Shown here: positions 46,883 to 57,906 of the stretch, piece after piece | How positions within the stretch are numbered: position 1 is the stretch's first letter | Layout of the letters: each line of letters starts with the position of its first letter | Assembly: GCA_037176885.1 (NCBI GenBank) | Contig: JAWWNJ010000126.1 | Span: 1 to 64,000, forward strand | Origin: Favolaschia claudopus | Lineage: Eukaryota > Basidiomycota > Agaricomycetes > Agaricales > Mycenaceae | Length of the DNA: 64,000 bases | Direction: 5' to 3' | Program-made: the position numbers and the translations under genes | The notes under the pieces: generated by a model | What the model was told of the DNA's origin: nothing | The model's input: only the letters and a program-made list of their open reading frames with translations | Databases searched by the model: none

Positions 46883-47908
46883 GAAGGTTCAGGAGGAGGA
46901 AGAGGTCGTGACAAAAGCCTCCGAACCCCCTTATGGATGCCGATCAAAAAATATGTTAGCGTTGAATTAGTTGAATTTTGTGTTCAAAATGTTTAAGTGG
47001 TGGAGGGATCGAGCGAAAGAAAACTGGCGGAGGTGCTCAGAGTATATGCTATACCATGAGGGAATTTTTACCGATTTCTATAGAGGTGTCCCACACCAGC
47101 CATCCTACGCCGCGGCGTTCGAAACGGTATGAGAAACTTCGAGTTGACTGCAATTCAATCCTACCTACCTACCTACCCCCGCTCGGAATGTGGAAGGAAC
47201 AAAGGAAGGAAGGAGGGAGGCTGAGCCGGCACGGTCTCCTGTAGAACGGCGGGGCCGAGTAAGTGACTGGGATGACGGGAGCAATTATATACGGTCTTGT
47301 TATAAGGATAGAATCAGTTCAGAGACCGTTCAGCTTTCGACTGCGCGGAAAATCGATGAACCGTTTGCATCTGCCATGATGGGCACGAGCAACTTTGAAG
47401 GTCGAACGCTTGCTCGAGAAGATTCAGAAGAAGTCAACAACTTGAAGACGGGCGGCGAGGGTTCGGGTCCCGGGATTTTTCAAAATTAGGAGAGAATAAC
47501 TGCCAACGCAACAAGAAAAAAAGATTGACAAAGGGAGGGTAAGTACAGTAGACAAGAAGAAGTGCAGTTGAATTTGATAGACTCAATAATTAAATATGAG
47601 TTGAATGTGCTTCGAGCAGGTTTTGTGTACCTAATTTCTCTAGATATATTAATATTATTATTATGTGTACTCCAGCGCTTGGCATACGAACATCTGCTTC
47701 AAGTTGTAGGCGAATTCATTGAGTGTAAGTAAATCGCAGCCGGAGATCACCGTTTGCGGCAATTATGGCAACCTGCCTCGGGCGTACCCGGGAAAATGAT
47801 AGCCGATACAGACTCTCTTGTCAGTCCTCACCTTGATCTCACCCCAACCTCACGCTCAAGGCGTGCTCTCCGCAACGCTGCCGCGCGTCGGGGCGAAGAA
47901 GTCTCACA
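46883..47908. other. Divergent intergenic, about 1 kb
   Basis: Between GH92 (minus) and the next MYND gene (plus). Contains a short (CTAC)n run at about 47160-47176 and AT-rich DNA near 47.6 kb. No gene seen. Confidence 0.4.
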
Positions 47909-50109
47909 ATGAGTCACATGCATTCTTCCCTTCAACCTTCCAACTTGGCTAGACTTCCACCCTCTTTGAGAGTAAAAATCACTTTGTAAATTTGTTACAC
48001 GCCACTGACGAGCTGCCATTTCCAGCAATATGCCAACGCTGCAGTGTCTGGTTCTACAGAAGCGACTATGGCGATCATCGAGGGTGTACTCAAGCAACCG
48101 AATCCCCCAAATCTTCCCCTCGTGCTTCCGGTCATGTACGCCGCCTTGGACCCCGCAAAAATCTCCCTGTATCTGAATTTGATCGACGGATCGACTTCAC
48201 CCGCAGACTTTCAGAGGAACGGGATTATTTGGCAACAATCCATGGAAAAGACATTCGTTCTTCGTTGTCTATGGGACATCGGCCAGGAAAATAGCTTTCC
48301 GGTGGACACGTTAATAGATTTGTGGCCGCGAGCGTGGGCCTGGATCCAGATTCTGGACGAACTTGGTTCCCTGGTTCCCGGTTCCGTGCCCATACAGGCC
48401 AGATATGGCGTGTTTCTCTCCGCATTTCGACTGTTTCGCGGCAACCGAGAGGTTGATCGCTTAATGAAAGAAACACCCAAGGTATTTGACATCCTAGGAC
48501 GGGCATGGAGCATGTTCCTGAACGAAGACAAATGGGACGACGATGAACGCTATACTGAAGCACACAGACTGGGGAATCTCTCCGATGTCTCTAACCTCCT
48601 GAGCTACTAGTTTCGATTTCAGCCATGGGGGTCATTCGCCTTCGAGCAGCTCATCCTCGGCGCCGGTGGAACTCGTACTCACCTTGCATCTCTTGTCGTG
48701 TCACAAATCACTGTCGCTCTACCCAATCCCGATGTAACAGCCACCGATTCCAACATTCTTCCCCTCCTTGGTATCGTCTGTTTTATCGCCAAGGGCCCGG
48801 AAGACGACGACGACGAGGAAGTGAATGCAGACCACCAAGATACTGTATTTCGGAGCGCCCTTCTATCCGAAGGGATTATCCCGGCGCTCACTATAGCCAT
48901 ACAGGCTCTTCGGGACAGCAAGGCGCGAATGGCGGCCGCGCTGATGAGGAGTCTGCTCATCGCCCTCCTTGAACTCGTGGACACATTCCCGCGACATAAA
49001 TGGCTGGCGCAATCTCTTCGGGCTGGACTCCTGAACGTCATTCTGGGGTGTGGAAGCTCAAAGCATGTGGATGAAATGGGAGGATTCCTGTTTGATCTTC
49101 TGAGCGAGATGCTTCCCGCCGCATCGGTCTACCGCTCCGTACTCAACGCCTTCCGTGTATCTCTCGCACAAGTCTCCCACATCGACGTCGAAGCTGAATT
49201 GGCGGATCCAGATCTTTTGGAATCTTGGGAAGATTTAATGAACATTGCTCGACCGCGGCTTAGCATACTCAAAAAATACGATGGCGATCTGTTGGCTGTT
49301 CCCAGAGCCTGTGATAACCTTCAGGTACGTATGGCATTCATTATGTGTCTGATTCTTTCTCGACTGAACCACACATCCGCAGTGCGATAAATTGATGCCT
49401 AGGCGAACTTGCAAAGTATGCGGCAACTGCCGGAGTTCGTATTATTGCTCTCGATTGTGTCAAAAGGCCGATTGGGATGCGGGCCATCGGCATGGATGCG
49501 CAGCTCTGCGCGAGCGACGCCGGAGCCGTACGTGTCATATATATTCTTGTTGAACATCATTGACAAATTCTTGATTCCGTGAACGCAGAATTCCACTTAT
49601 CCACTAGCGCGAAAGATAAATCGTTTTTCCGCGCCCTCATGCATCACGAATACGATTCCCGCCGGGAAGAAATCGCGTTGAATCAGATTCTTTTCATGCA
49701 CAGGAATCCGAGATCCACGCAGTCGTTTGTCTCGTTCGTCTTCGTGTTTGGGACTTGCGATGTCTGAGTTGCCACAGTGGAGCATCTAACACGGTCCAAA
49801 AACAACGAGGGCCGACAAAGCGGTGATTCACACATGAGCTTCTCGTACGAGGTGTCCCGGGCAGCCAGGAGCGAAGGAAAGATACAATTGCACTGGATGG
49901 AGGTCTTGGATCGGCCGGGATCTTGGGAGAACGCGCAGGGGTGGATCTTTCCCACTCGGCTTTCGCTGAACAGCGGTCGCTCGGCTTTGATCAGTGGGTT
50001 GAGGGAAATTGCGGACAGTTTACCACAGGGTGCAAATCTTGAGATTGGTGATTTGGAAGAGTATCGAGAGAGGGTGAGAGGGTTGATAGCCGAGGAGGTG
50101 ACTCATTGA
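47909..50109 (+). CDS. MYND zinc finger protein of the mushroom HPSLR family, with one in-frame TGA
   Basis: Exon 1 (MSHMHSSLQPSNLARLPPSL) joins over a GTAAAA intron to QYANAAVSGSTEATMAIIEG, the typical opening of a large Agaricomycete MYND family. A long helical-repeat region follows: LPVMYAALDPAKISLYLNLI, DLWPRAWAWIQILDELGSLV, SALLSEGIIPALTIAIQAL and LSEMLPAASVYRSVLNAFRV. The finger spans an intron near 49.39 kb and reads CDKLMPRRTCKVCGNCRSSY then YCSRLCQKADWDAGHRHGC. The C-terminal domain (KDKSFFRALMHHEYDSRREE, ILFMHRNPR) runs into a TGA at 49765-49767, but the same frame continues at once (VATVEHLTRSKN...) for 113 more codons to 50109. No GT-AG intron with length divisible by three removes the stop. 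So the gene is a recent nonsense allele, or there is a sequence error. The function of the family is unknown. Confidence 0.78.
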
Positions 50110-50755
50110 AAACTTCTTCTGGATTCGAAAGTGTTTAAATTGTAACGCATGAACTGACGCTTGGTCCGGCCCATATCCCAAAAATTCGCCTTCCTTGAGA
50201 ATCTTACCAGCCTCAGCTCACGTACAGGATAAACGCGGGTACGAGGAACATCGTGTTATAGTGTCTGTTTACGACAGACCACACACAAGACCCCTTCTCC
50301 TGAATTTTCGTCTAGACAGGAATTTCTCCCGTGAAACTCTTGTTTCAATTCCAGAACCGTTATCCGTCGGAAAAATCACCAAGAGCAAGTGTAAGTGCAT
50401 GCAAGTAGCAGATAAGTAATGGGAGCGGTGAACATCATCCCCTTCGAAAAGCGAGTTGGCAGTACAACAACATCGGCATTGGTCGGCGAGCCCTCTATCC
50501 CGGAAATCACCGTCGGCAATTAATTGGTATCCGAGTCGGCATCAGCCCCCTCCTCCTTGACAACCAACCACGTAACTCAACGACTCCCGAACTGCCAGCC
50601 AACTGCCAGCAGCAGGGCGCACACTTAAATATGACCATCCCTCGTCGAACGTACTCCAACACTCCAAACCTCTCTGTCCGAGACTGCATAGGCCTTAAAC
50701 CAGTTTACTGTATCGCTGGCTCAATTTCTTCACGCGCCCCGTCGTACTCAGATCC
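50110..50755. other. Intergenic between MYND and membrane protein genes
   Basis: About 650 bases; should hold the promoter of the membrane paralogue. Nothing recognised. Confidence 0.4.
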
Positions 50756-53142
50756 ATGAGGTACGACAAATCCTACTAGTATACGCTCAGCCCCTTGTTG
50801 AGCGGTTGGGCTTTGCATCCTGTTCTGCTGTCAAAATACGCTGAGCCGATACTGATCAAGACCACAGTAATATTCTTACACGACGCAACTTCGCGGGATG
50901 GCCCGGAATCGTGATTCTCGCGCAATTATCACTGTGGACAATCACGGCCGTAGTGGTGATTTTGCAGTGCAAACGTGGTGGATTAGCTTTCCCCCATTGG
51001 CTCGGGGTATTCGCCCAGGAAAAACCGCATTTCATTGAGTTGATGACGACCCAAATGTCCACCGTCATGGCGCTGTGGTCCACTTCGTAAGTCCATACAT
51101 CGGTGTACTAATAGTATCATGACATTTATTCAACTCCCACATCCTGCAAACAGTATTTACGTATGGGCTACCGGTGTCTCGTCGACGTTCAACATCAAAA
51201 AGCAATGGTGGCTTGTTATCTGCGTACTCTCCAACACCGGACAACAAATCTGGGCGTATGTACATTGAACATATAACTCCCTCGGCGAATATAATGGCTG
51301 TTTTTCAGGTGGACGAAGCTCCTGGAACCACGCACAATAGCTCTGATGTATCCGCTCGTTGGCAAGGAGCTCGATCTCTCAGCTCCACTTTGGCGACAGC
51401 TGAACGATGACCCAACCGTTGGATCATGCATTCAGTCGAGCAGTCAGTTCACCCCATTCGTAATGATCCCAGCTGCCTGCCATCTAACTTCAAAGATAAC
51501 AGTGAAAAGTGGGACATCCAGAATGGGATGGATGGCTAGTGGCTCTGCCGCGGTCGCTGACGAGCTTTCGGGCTTTCCCGCATCGTTCAAACTTTTCGGA
51601 CACTTGATTCACGGATCCACAGGTACATAGTCCATTTGGTTTTTATTTTTTCCACAACTAACCTATTCCAGGAGGAGCTCTACCATTATCGCTAAACCCC
51701 ACCGAATCCAGACTCTGGTTTCCCAATGATCATTTCCCCGACATGGACATGAGCGGCTTGAGCGGCGGCATAAATCCTCCGCCGAACCTGAGATGGCGGT
51801 ATCATAGTATAGATCAGCAAGGTGATTATTCGGATTATCTCACGAAAATTCGACATTGCAGCAACTAAAGTAATGGATAGGATTTACTGCCGAGGTTTCT
51901 TGTGAATTTCAGGGAGCGGCCGATGATGAACAAAGACAGAGACCAGCCCTTCGCAACGTTACGTTGGCAAAACAATGGGAGAGCGAAACCCATAGCGCAG
52001 ATATGGATGCGGAGAACATCACTTTCACTTCGTTCGTTCCTCGAGGTGCGGATGTAAAGGAGAGAGATCCAGGTATCATATACTATTGCGGTGAAGTATA
52101 TCTTGCTACCGGGCTCATTATCAATAAAATTCCTAGTGTGGACAAACTGGATCGGCGCGTATACGCACGGAAAGGGCTCAAACTATCTTCTGGCGCACAT
52201 TGCACCGAGTCCGTCAAACGACAGCTACAGTAAGTCATGTTCACCTATTTTCTTATCGGATACTGGTATCAATTAATGCTGCTTGTAGCACTGACTCTAC
52301 ACACCTCTGAAAATGCCCGCATATACCGCTTCCTGCGAACTACCGTCTGTACTCTCAAACCAAAAATTCCCCGGGTGAACGTCCTGTACCAACCCGAATG
52401 GGCTAGCAACTCTGTTCGCAGCACGCGTTGGCGGCCCGGCGCCGCTGCGGTGAATGCTGACATTCACGGAGCGCCGATGTTGGCGGCGGCGCATGCTTTG
52501 TCGCAGATGGTTGTGTTTTCGCAGGGTCTTTCAACTAATGGGGTGGGCGATCAGCTAAAATCGTTAGTCGCATTTTTGGATCCGACGTTGAGTGATGAGA
52601 ATGTGATATTGCGTGTTGCCGTGCGTACTCTCTGTCTCTTTGCCTTGGCTTAGGGTGCTTATCATCTCTTTACAGGAAGAATACATTCGCGGCGTCGTGG
52701 AGTATAGTGGAACTGTAAGCACTGCGATCTTCTATGTCACTGAAACCAAATTCGTAATCAACAGGTGCTCCGTGCGTGTTTGACTGGGCATGAACATCTG
52801 CTTCCGGCCCGCCAACAAGCAGCTGCAGCCAATATTGACAATGAAAGTCACCACAATGAACATACGATGAGGACACCATACACCGGTCAATTCGAGACGC
52901 ACAATCTAGGCTGGAGCTGGCCCTCATCTTTGCAGAATATATTCTGGTATCTGTTCTCGAGTATGCACCTGGGATCGATGACTTTGTTTGCGGCGATTAC
53001 GGAGGTGCTGGACCGTGCCTGGGCCAGGGATTCGGAGGAGGAGGATGAGAATGACCCGGTCGAGACAGAGGCTGTGGCTGCTACCGGGATCAAGTTGGAC
53101 AACGCTGGTGAAATGCGGTATCGAAATCGGAATACCCAGTAA
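50756..53142 (+). CDS. Multi-pass membrane protein of unknown family, paralogue 2
   Basis: Paralogue of the gene at 23137-25650, same order of blocks and matching intron placement. I start at the ATG at 50756 with a 5-nt first exon and a 107-nt intron (50761-50867), giving MSNILTRRNFAGWPGIVILA; this start is the weakest part. Membrane segments: PGIVILAQLSLWTITAVVVI, GGLAFPHWLGVF, and QWWLVICVLSNTGQQIW. The middle domain has KELDLSAPLWRQLNDD, RMGWMASGSAAVADELSGF, GHLIHGSTGGALPLSL, WFPNDHFPD, GFTAEVSCEFQ, SNYLLAHIAPSPSNDSYS, YRFLRTTVCTLKPKIPRVNV and FSQGLSTNGVGDQLKSL. A 38-nt exon (52677-52714) encodes EEYIRGVVEYSG, then VLRACLTGHEHL. A last hydrophobic helix (IFWYLFSSMHLGSMTLFAAI) precedes an acidic tail. 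Conserved Cys, Trp and N-glycosylation sites point to a folded lumenal or extracellular domain. Confidence 0.8.
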
Positions 53143-53565
53143 GGAAGCGGGACTCGGAGCGAAATGAGTAATTCGATATACTTAGCTTTGAACTGCCCAG
53201 AGCCTGCCAGTGCTGAAATTCAATACTTCTGCACATCTATAGCGCAATCCTAATAAACACCGCAGGGACAAGGACTTTTTGTATTCAATCGTGTCTTTAT
53301 GGAATAATTAAGAGACTACTTACTGGGATCTCAAATTTGGAACTCAGGGCTTGTCGTCGGACGTCGTATAATCAATGATTCAGGGCTTCGTCTTTGACGC
53401 TCGAAGTCGGACCCCACAGATGAAGAACTCGGTGTTGCCTTGCTCGGCTCACCCGCTTAAACCCAAGCTCGGCGATTTCCGAGATCGATCACTCGATCAA
53501 AGCCTTTTGACCTCTTCCTTTGCTTCCTTCATCATCTTGCGCTGCGACCGAGAACTCTCCAGAGA
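53143..53565. other. Short intergenic
   Basis: Between the membrane paralogue and the next MYND gene; nothing recognised. Confidence 0.35.
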
Positions 53566-54574
53566 ATGCCTACTCAAAGTGAGTGCCGCCGTGATAACTC
53601 ACGCTAATCTGCCCTCTGCATAATGTTGACGCTCTGGTAGAACCTTCCAAAGACCGCCACAAAACTGACGGGACGGGTTCCCGCGACTACGAGAAAAAGG
53701 GAGCGACGAGGTTTTGCTCGATGGACGATTGCTTTAATTTCAAAAATCTGAAGGAATGCGCGCAGTGCAAGTGAGTTAGACCCGGCAATCTCATCAATAT
53801 CTTTTCAATTTCTTTTTTCGCTCTGTTCCAGAACAGTCTGCTATTGTGTAAGTCCCTTCGGAAAATTTTTGGATACGCAACAACCAAGATACAATCAGTC
53901 TAGAGAATGCCAGCGTCTGTCTTCACCGAATTCTGTCCCGCAAAAAAAACTCTGTTAACGACGACTATGTAGGGAAACACTGGAAGGTGCACAAGCCCGT
54001 CTGTGCATACAACACGGAACAATACGCCTTGGCGGACGGAGAAGAGCCCCTCCTCCAACGTAATCTTCGTCACTGGATTGCTCGGTTTCATACCTCACTT
54101 CTTGTCGCATGCATTCGGGCCCTGAATGTCAGGTCTAACTGGGACCGTCTCGACAACTACGGCCTCGTCATCCGGTTGGAGCCGCGTCCGCATGCAAACG
54201 TCGGTGCACGTTGGCACGTTCGGGACGCCGGTGTGCGCTCAATCAAAGAAATCTTCGTCCTCGTGGAGCACCTCGGCGTACTTGAGCAATTGCGGGACCA
54301 AGTTCTTCCGATGCACAACGAGGCGCGGAAGCGCTTGCACCAAACTAGCGGCGGCAGGTCAGACTATACTTTTGTCATCACCATCGCAAGCAATATGGGG
54401 GATAATGTCCTGGAGGGAGAACATGAGCCCACGTTTCGGTTTACGCCAATGGATGTGCATCGCGATTTGATTGAGCTGATGCCGGCGGAGTTTTTAGGGA
54501 TGGATTGGCGTAGGGAGTTTGATTTTCAGGTTGAGGAAGATCATCCGTTGAAGAGTGTTGTTCCATCGTCGTAA
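53566..54574 (+). CDS. Small MYND zinc finger protein built on micro-exons
   Basis: Five exons: 53566-53578 (13 nt), 53641-53770, 53832-53847 (16 nt), 53899-53914 (16 nt) and 53973-54574. They join in frame to a 258-residue protein. The N-terminal finger is RFCSMDDCFNFKNLKECAQC then KTVCYCSRECQRKHWKVHKP then VC, a complete MYND domain at residues about 28-70. The micro-exons supply TVCYC and SRECQ. The C-terminal domain (NLRHWIARFHTSLLVACIRA, YGLVIRLEPRPHANVGARWH, FRFTPMDVHRDLIELMPAEF) matches proteins in which MYND precedes a small mushroom-specific domain of unknown role. Exon ends are all GT/AG and the reading frame closes only when all five are used, which is strong support. Probable protein-protein adaptor. 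Confidence 0.85.
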
Positions 54575-55458
54575 ACTAAATGGCATTTGCTTCCTAGGAC
54601 GCCCAGAATATACTCATTCCAGCAGCCGCAACAATAACGCGTTTGACTTTCGCTGTTCCCCGAATCCGTGGCCAGTTATTCGGCTCTGCGAATATTGGCA
54701 TCTTTGTCCCATGAAGCGATTCTCAATGTGGGTGAGACTGCTTAGATTTCTCTGTTGCTTCAAAAAACTTATTAAATCAACAAAGAGGAGGATTTATTTG
54801 ACTCGGGCAGTTCACAGTCTGAACAACGAATTTACGGAAGACACATATCCTTCCCGAACTTCACGAGAACAGCTTCGTGCATACGAATCAAGTGCTATTC
54901 AAAAAATCTTTGCTTTCTTCTCTGACCTCAATCGACCTCCAAGTAATCTATAGGTACTACTCCAATACGAATTGCCCACTGGTACTGTACGATTTACAAC
55001 TCGAAACGGTTTTCAATTTCGTGGCTGATTAATATTCAGACGGAACACCGATTGAACCATTCATCACTTGTCATCTCCAGCGCTAGTGGTACAGTAATTC
55101 ACTTGCCATTCAGTTTCAAGGCCAATATCCCGGGGGGTCGGGAGTTGAGTCAATCGCCTGTCAATGTCAGTCGAATCTTTTCTCAAACGAGATTGGTCTG
55201 AAGACTCTGAACCGGAGGTAGATATTAGTAACGAGTCCGAGGATTCAATGCTGGTTTTTTGACATCCTAGAGACGCGGAAATCGCTACTAGCGTTGGGCT
55301 TGGCCAGTAGTCAGTGCAGTCAAGGCTGACCCAACGAACGTAGCCATATGAATGAACCGCTTGTTGTACGGCGGGCTCCCGCGCTGATACATCTGAATTT
55401 GACTTCACATCGCAGGGGTTGCTAATTCGCGATGGCAATAAGCGCTGGACTTTAACGG
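54575..55458. other. Intergenic, about 900 bases
   Basis: Several short frames on both strands (for example 55438-55064 minus) without motifs. The right edge is the CVNH promoter. Confidence 0.4.
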
Positions 55459-55465
55459 TATAAAG
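55459..55465 (+). promoter_or_regulatory. TATA box of the CVNH lectin gene
   Basis: TATAAAG, 54 bases before the ATG at 55519, suits a strongly expressed secreted protein with a short leader. Confidence 0.55.
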
Positions 55466-55518
55466 CCTCGCGGGCTTCGAAAACGGATGATCACTTGCCT
55501 ACCAGTGAATATTTCGCG

Positions 55519-56066
55519 ATGCAATTCTTCCAGACGCTCACTTCCTTCATTCTCGCCTCCGCCTTCATTGGAGCTGCTCAAGCGATCGCGGTACCAGATA
55601 ACAATGCCCCGGGCGAACTCGAAGCGCGAAGCAATGCCGCAGCGACCTGCACCCTCTGGTCCCTCATCCCCAACACCGCCAACCTCCGTGCCTCGTGCGA
55701 TGAACGAGATGGGACGCATCATATATCTGAAATCGAGATCAGCAAATGTGTGGCAAATAGGAACGGTGGGCTGGCATGTCAGCGCAAGTAAGTGCTTCCG
55801 AATTATTTTCTGGCTGGATGTACAAAGAGACTAACATTGAATGATAGCGGCGGCGCAGGCGGAAGTTGTGTGTTCTATGGAATCGACTTCGGCCCGAGTT
55901 ATTTCGTGATTTCAGCCCATTGCAAGGATGACAAGGGCGAGACTGTGACGACTGAGAATTTCGATATCAGTGAGTCGTTGCTATTCATGTGTTTGAATTG
56001 TGTGGTTGAGTTGAGCAAATCGTAGACCAATGCTTGACCAACGACAACGGAGATTTGACCTGTTGA
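55519..56066 (+). CDS. Secreted CVNH-domain lectin
   Basis: Three exons (55519-55787, 55848-55969, 56026-56066) give 143 residues. It starts with a signal peptide (MQFFQTLTSFILASAFIGAA), then a short propeptide ending in GELEAR, a possible Kex2-like cleavage site. The mature part fits one CVNH (cyanovirin-N homology) domain of about 100 residues in two sequence repeats: NLRASCDERDGTHHISEIEI with CVANRNGGLACQ, and YFVISAHCKDDKGE with INQCLTNDNGDLTC. The paired I--C--N-NG-L-C endings are the CVNH hallmark. Fungal CVNH proteins bind high-mannose glycans; some act in development or defence. Family placement rests on pattern matching, not a search, but the fit is good. Confidence 0.82.
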
Positions 56067-57432
56067 TCGGACTCCTTCACGATAGACAAATTTACTGTGG
56101 TACAAACATTCATGAATGATTCGTTCGAAGTTAGTTTTCGACCAACCGTGTCGTGCCTTGCACCGCGGCCAGTTCCCGTACAATAGCGTCCCGTTCTTGG
56201 AAGTTGACTCTACACATACACCAATCGGCCCGCACTGCGCGTTTCGGCTTGAGACCCTCTGGTTCGTCACCTGCGTCTTTGTGTAGCAGGACGAGGCCAA
56301 CTTGAACGTGAGACGGGACGGCGTCTAGAAATACTTATGAAGGGGAAAGACAAAAGGGCGACCGTCACGTCTGTCACAAGAAAATGGAAACTTTCTTCGA
56401 CACGTGAGCGGCATCTCGGCGCAATTCGAACTCCGCTCCGGTGCCTTCCGTCATTTTGCTTTCTTCCTTCCTGCCACCACCCACCTCTATTGCCTCAACG
56501 CGTATATCGACATAATTCGCCTATCTATTCTAACTGCGCTTGCTCCCCTCCAGCCTTTGCTTCGACTCCATCAACCTCGCGTTTTGGGCAGCTTGCCACC
56601 GCGTCGACATTACGCCGCGGCCACCACACCGGGTCGAGTGCCAGTGACAAGAGGACTGTTAAGCTTCACCGGCATGATTACATGGGCCATTCAGGTGAGT
56701 AGTCGCTTCTTGGAGCTCCCAATGTCTGCCCGTTCCTCTCCTACCGAGTCCGACGCGTCACGCGTCGCGATGATTGGGACGCGTCGTTTTTTTTTTTTTT
56801 TTTTTGTTACGTGCACTGGGATATGACGTGCCTTCCGACGCCCGTCGCACGCGTCCCCCAGTCACCGGAATCGAGTCGTGTCTTGAGCAGTGTACTCGAT
56901 GCCGTTCAAGGCCAAAGCGCGAACTGTGCCGAGCAGTCGCGTCACATGTGTGCAAACTTGTGAGGCTGAAAGGACGCAACTTTCTCTGTGTCCATGATCT
57001 AGTCTCTCTAAGACAGACGCTACAACTTGTAGCTCGTTCCTCGCAAGTTATAGTCTGTTGGTTACCGCGCCCTGATAACCGGTGACTTGCCGTATCACTG
57101 ATTGATGGTGATGCACGACCAAACAACGCGCTCACGGTCACCAATTTGACGCGATTGAGAGCTCTGAAACCGTCAAAACTATGGAAGAGCTAAAAGTTCT
57201 GCTCAAGACTCCTTCCTTGACCCAACCCACATATGTTTTGTGTTCAAATCAGTACTCACCGGAAATGTGCCCAAATCCGGGAATTCTACGTTTTTCACCC
57301 CAAATACTGTGAAGGAGACCAGAATCTGTTACTTGAGGATACAAGGAGGCTAGACCTGTTCAAAAATTAAATTTCTGGGCTCAAAGTCATGCGGGGACGC
57401 GTCGAAGTCGCGTCAAGGCGCGGTTGCCATTA
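56067..57432. other. Intergenic with a T19 tract and GACGCGTC palindromes
   Basis: Contains T19 at 56787-56805 next to several GACGCGTC-type palindromes (about 56751-56786, again near 57,396). No gene supported; lysine-rich minus frames arise from the T tract. Confidence 0.4.
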
Positions 57433-57906
57433 GGGTCATTCACACCTCCCTTTTTTGCTCCCTTTTTGCTTCCCTTTTTTCCCTCCTTTTTGCTGATTTT
57501 ACAGTTCTATCAAAAAAGCTTGTTAGAACTTGGTTTTTTCTGTCAACTGCACCTTTTTATACCTCTCAATAGAAAAGTCAACATATATTAGGCAAGAACT
57601 GAGGTTAATGAGAAGAAGTATGAAAAAGGAAGAATAAAATGAGATCAAAAGGGCTCAAAAAGGATGCTCTGAGCGGAGCGTTCACACCTCCCTTTTTGCA
57701 GCCCATTTTTCGCTCCCATTTTTCTACCGTTTCGGCCAAAACTGCACATTTGACCCCAATTTTTTCATAGGTCTTCCCTTTTTAACAATCTGATTGGAAA
57801 AGGCCAAAAAAACCAGAAGAAAAACGAAGAGAATACAGAAAACGGCGAAAAAGGGAGTGAAAAAGGAAGCAAAAAAGGAGCGGAAAAAGGGAGGTGTGAA
57901 CGACCC
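57433..57906. mobile_element. MITE with TA target duplication and an internal extra terminus
   Basis: A 474-base element bounded by TA on both sides. Left end GGGTCATTCACACCTCCC, right end the inverse of GGGTCGTTCACACCTCCC; the imperfect inverted repeats extend about 60 bases as T/C- and A/G-rich arms (CCCTTTTT-GCTCC units). No coding capacity. A third copy of the left terminus, GTTCACACCTCCCTTTTTGC, occurs inside at about 57,680-57,699, so the element is nested or tandem. TA duplication suggests a Tc1/mariner-like source. Confidence 0.75.

Noticed and set aside
47160..47176. (CTAC)n run as a telomere-like repeat
   Set aside because: Four short units only and not a telomere sequence; simple microsatellite.
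49765..49767. Selenocysteine codon in the MYND gene
   Set aside because: Fungi of this group are not known to make selenoproteins, and the residue lies in no redox motif; a nonsense change is simpler.
54555..54953. 132-codon plus-strand frame after the MYND gene
   Set aside because: Overlaps the stop of the MYND gene and has no motif; likely 3' UTR.
56758..57144. Lysine-rich minus-strand frame
   Set aside because: The lysines come from the T19 tract.
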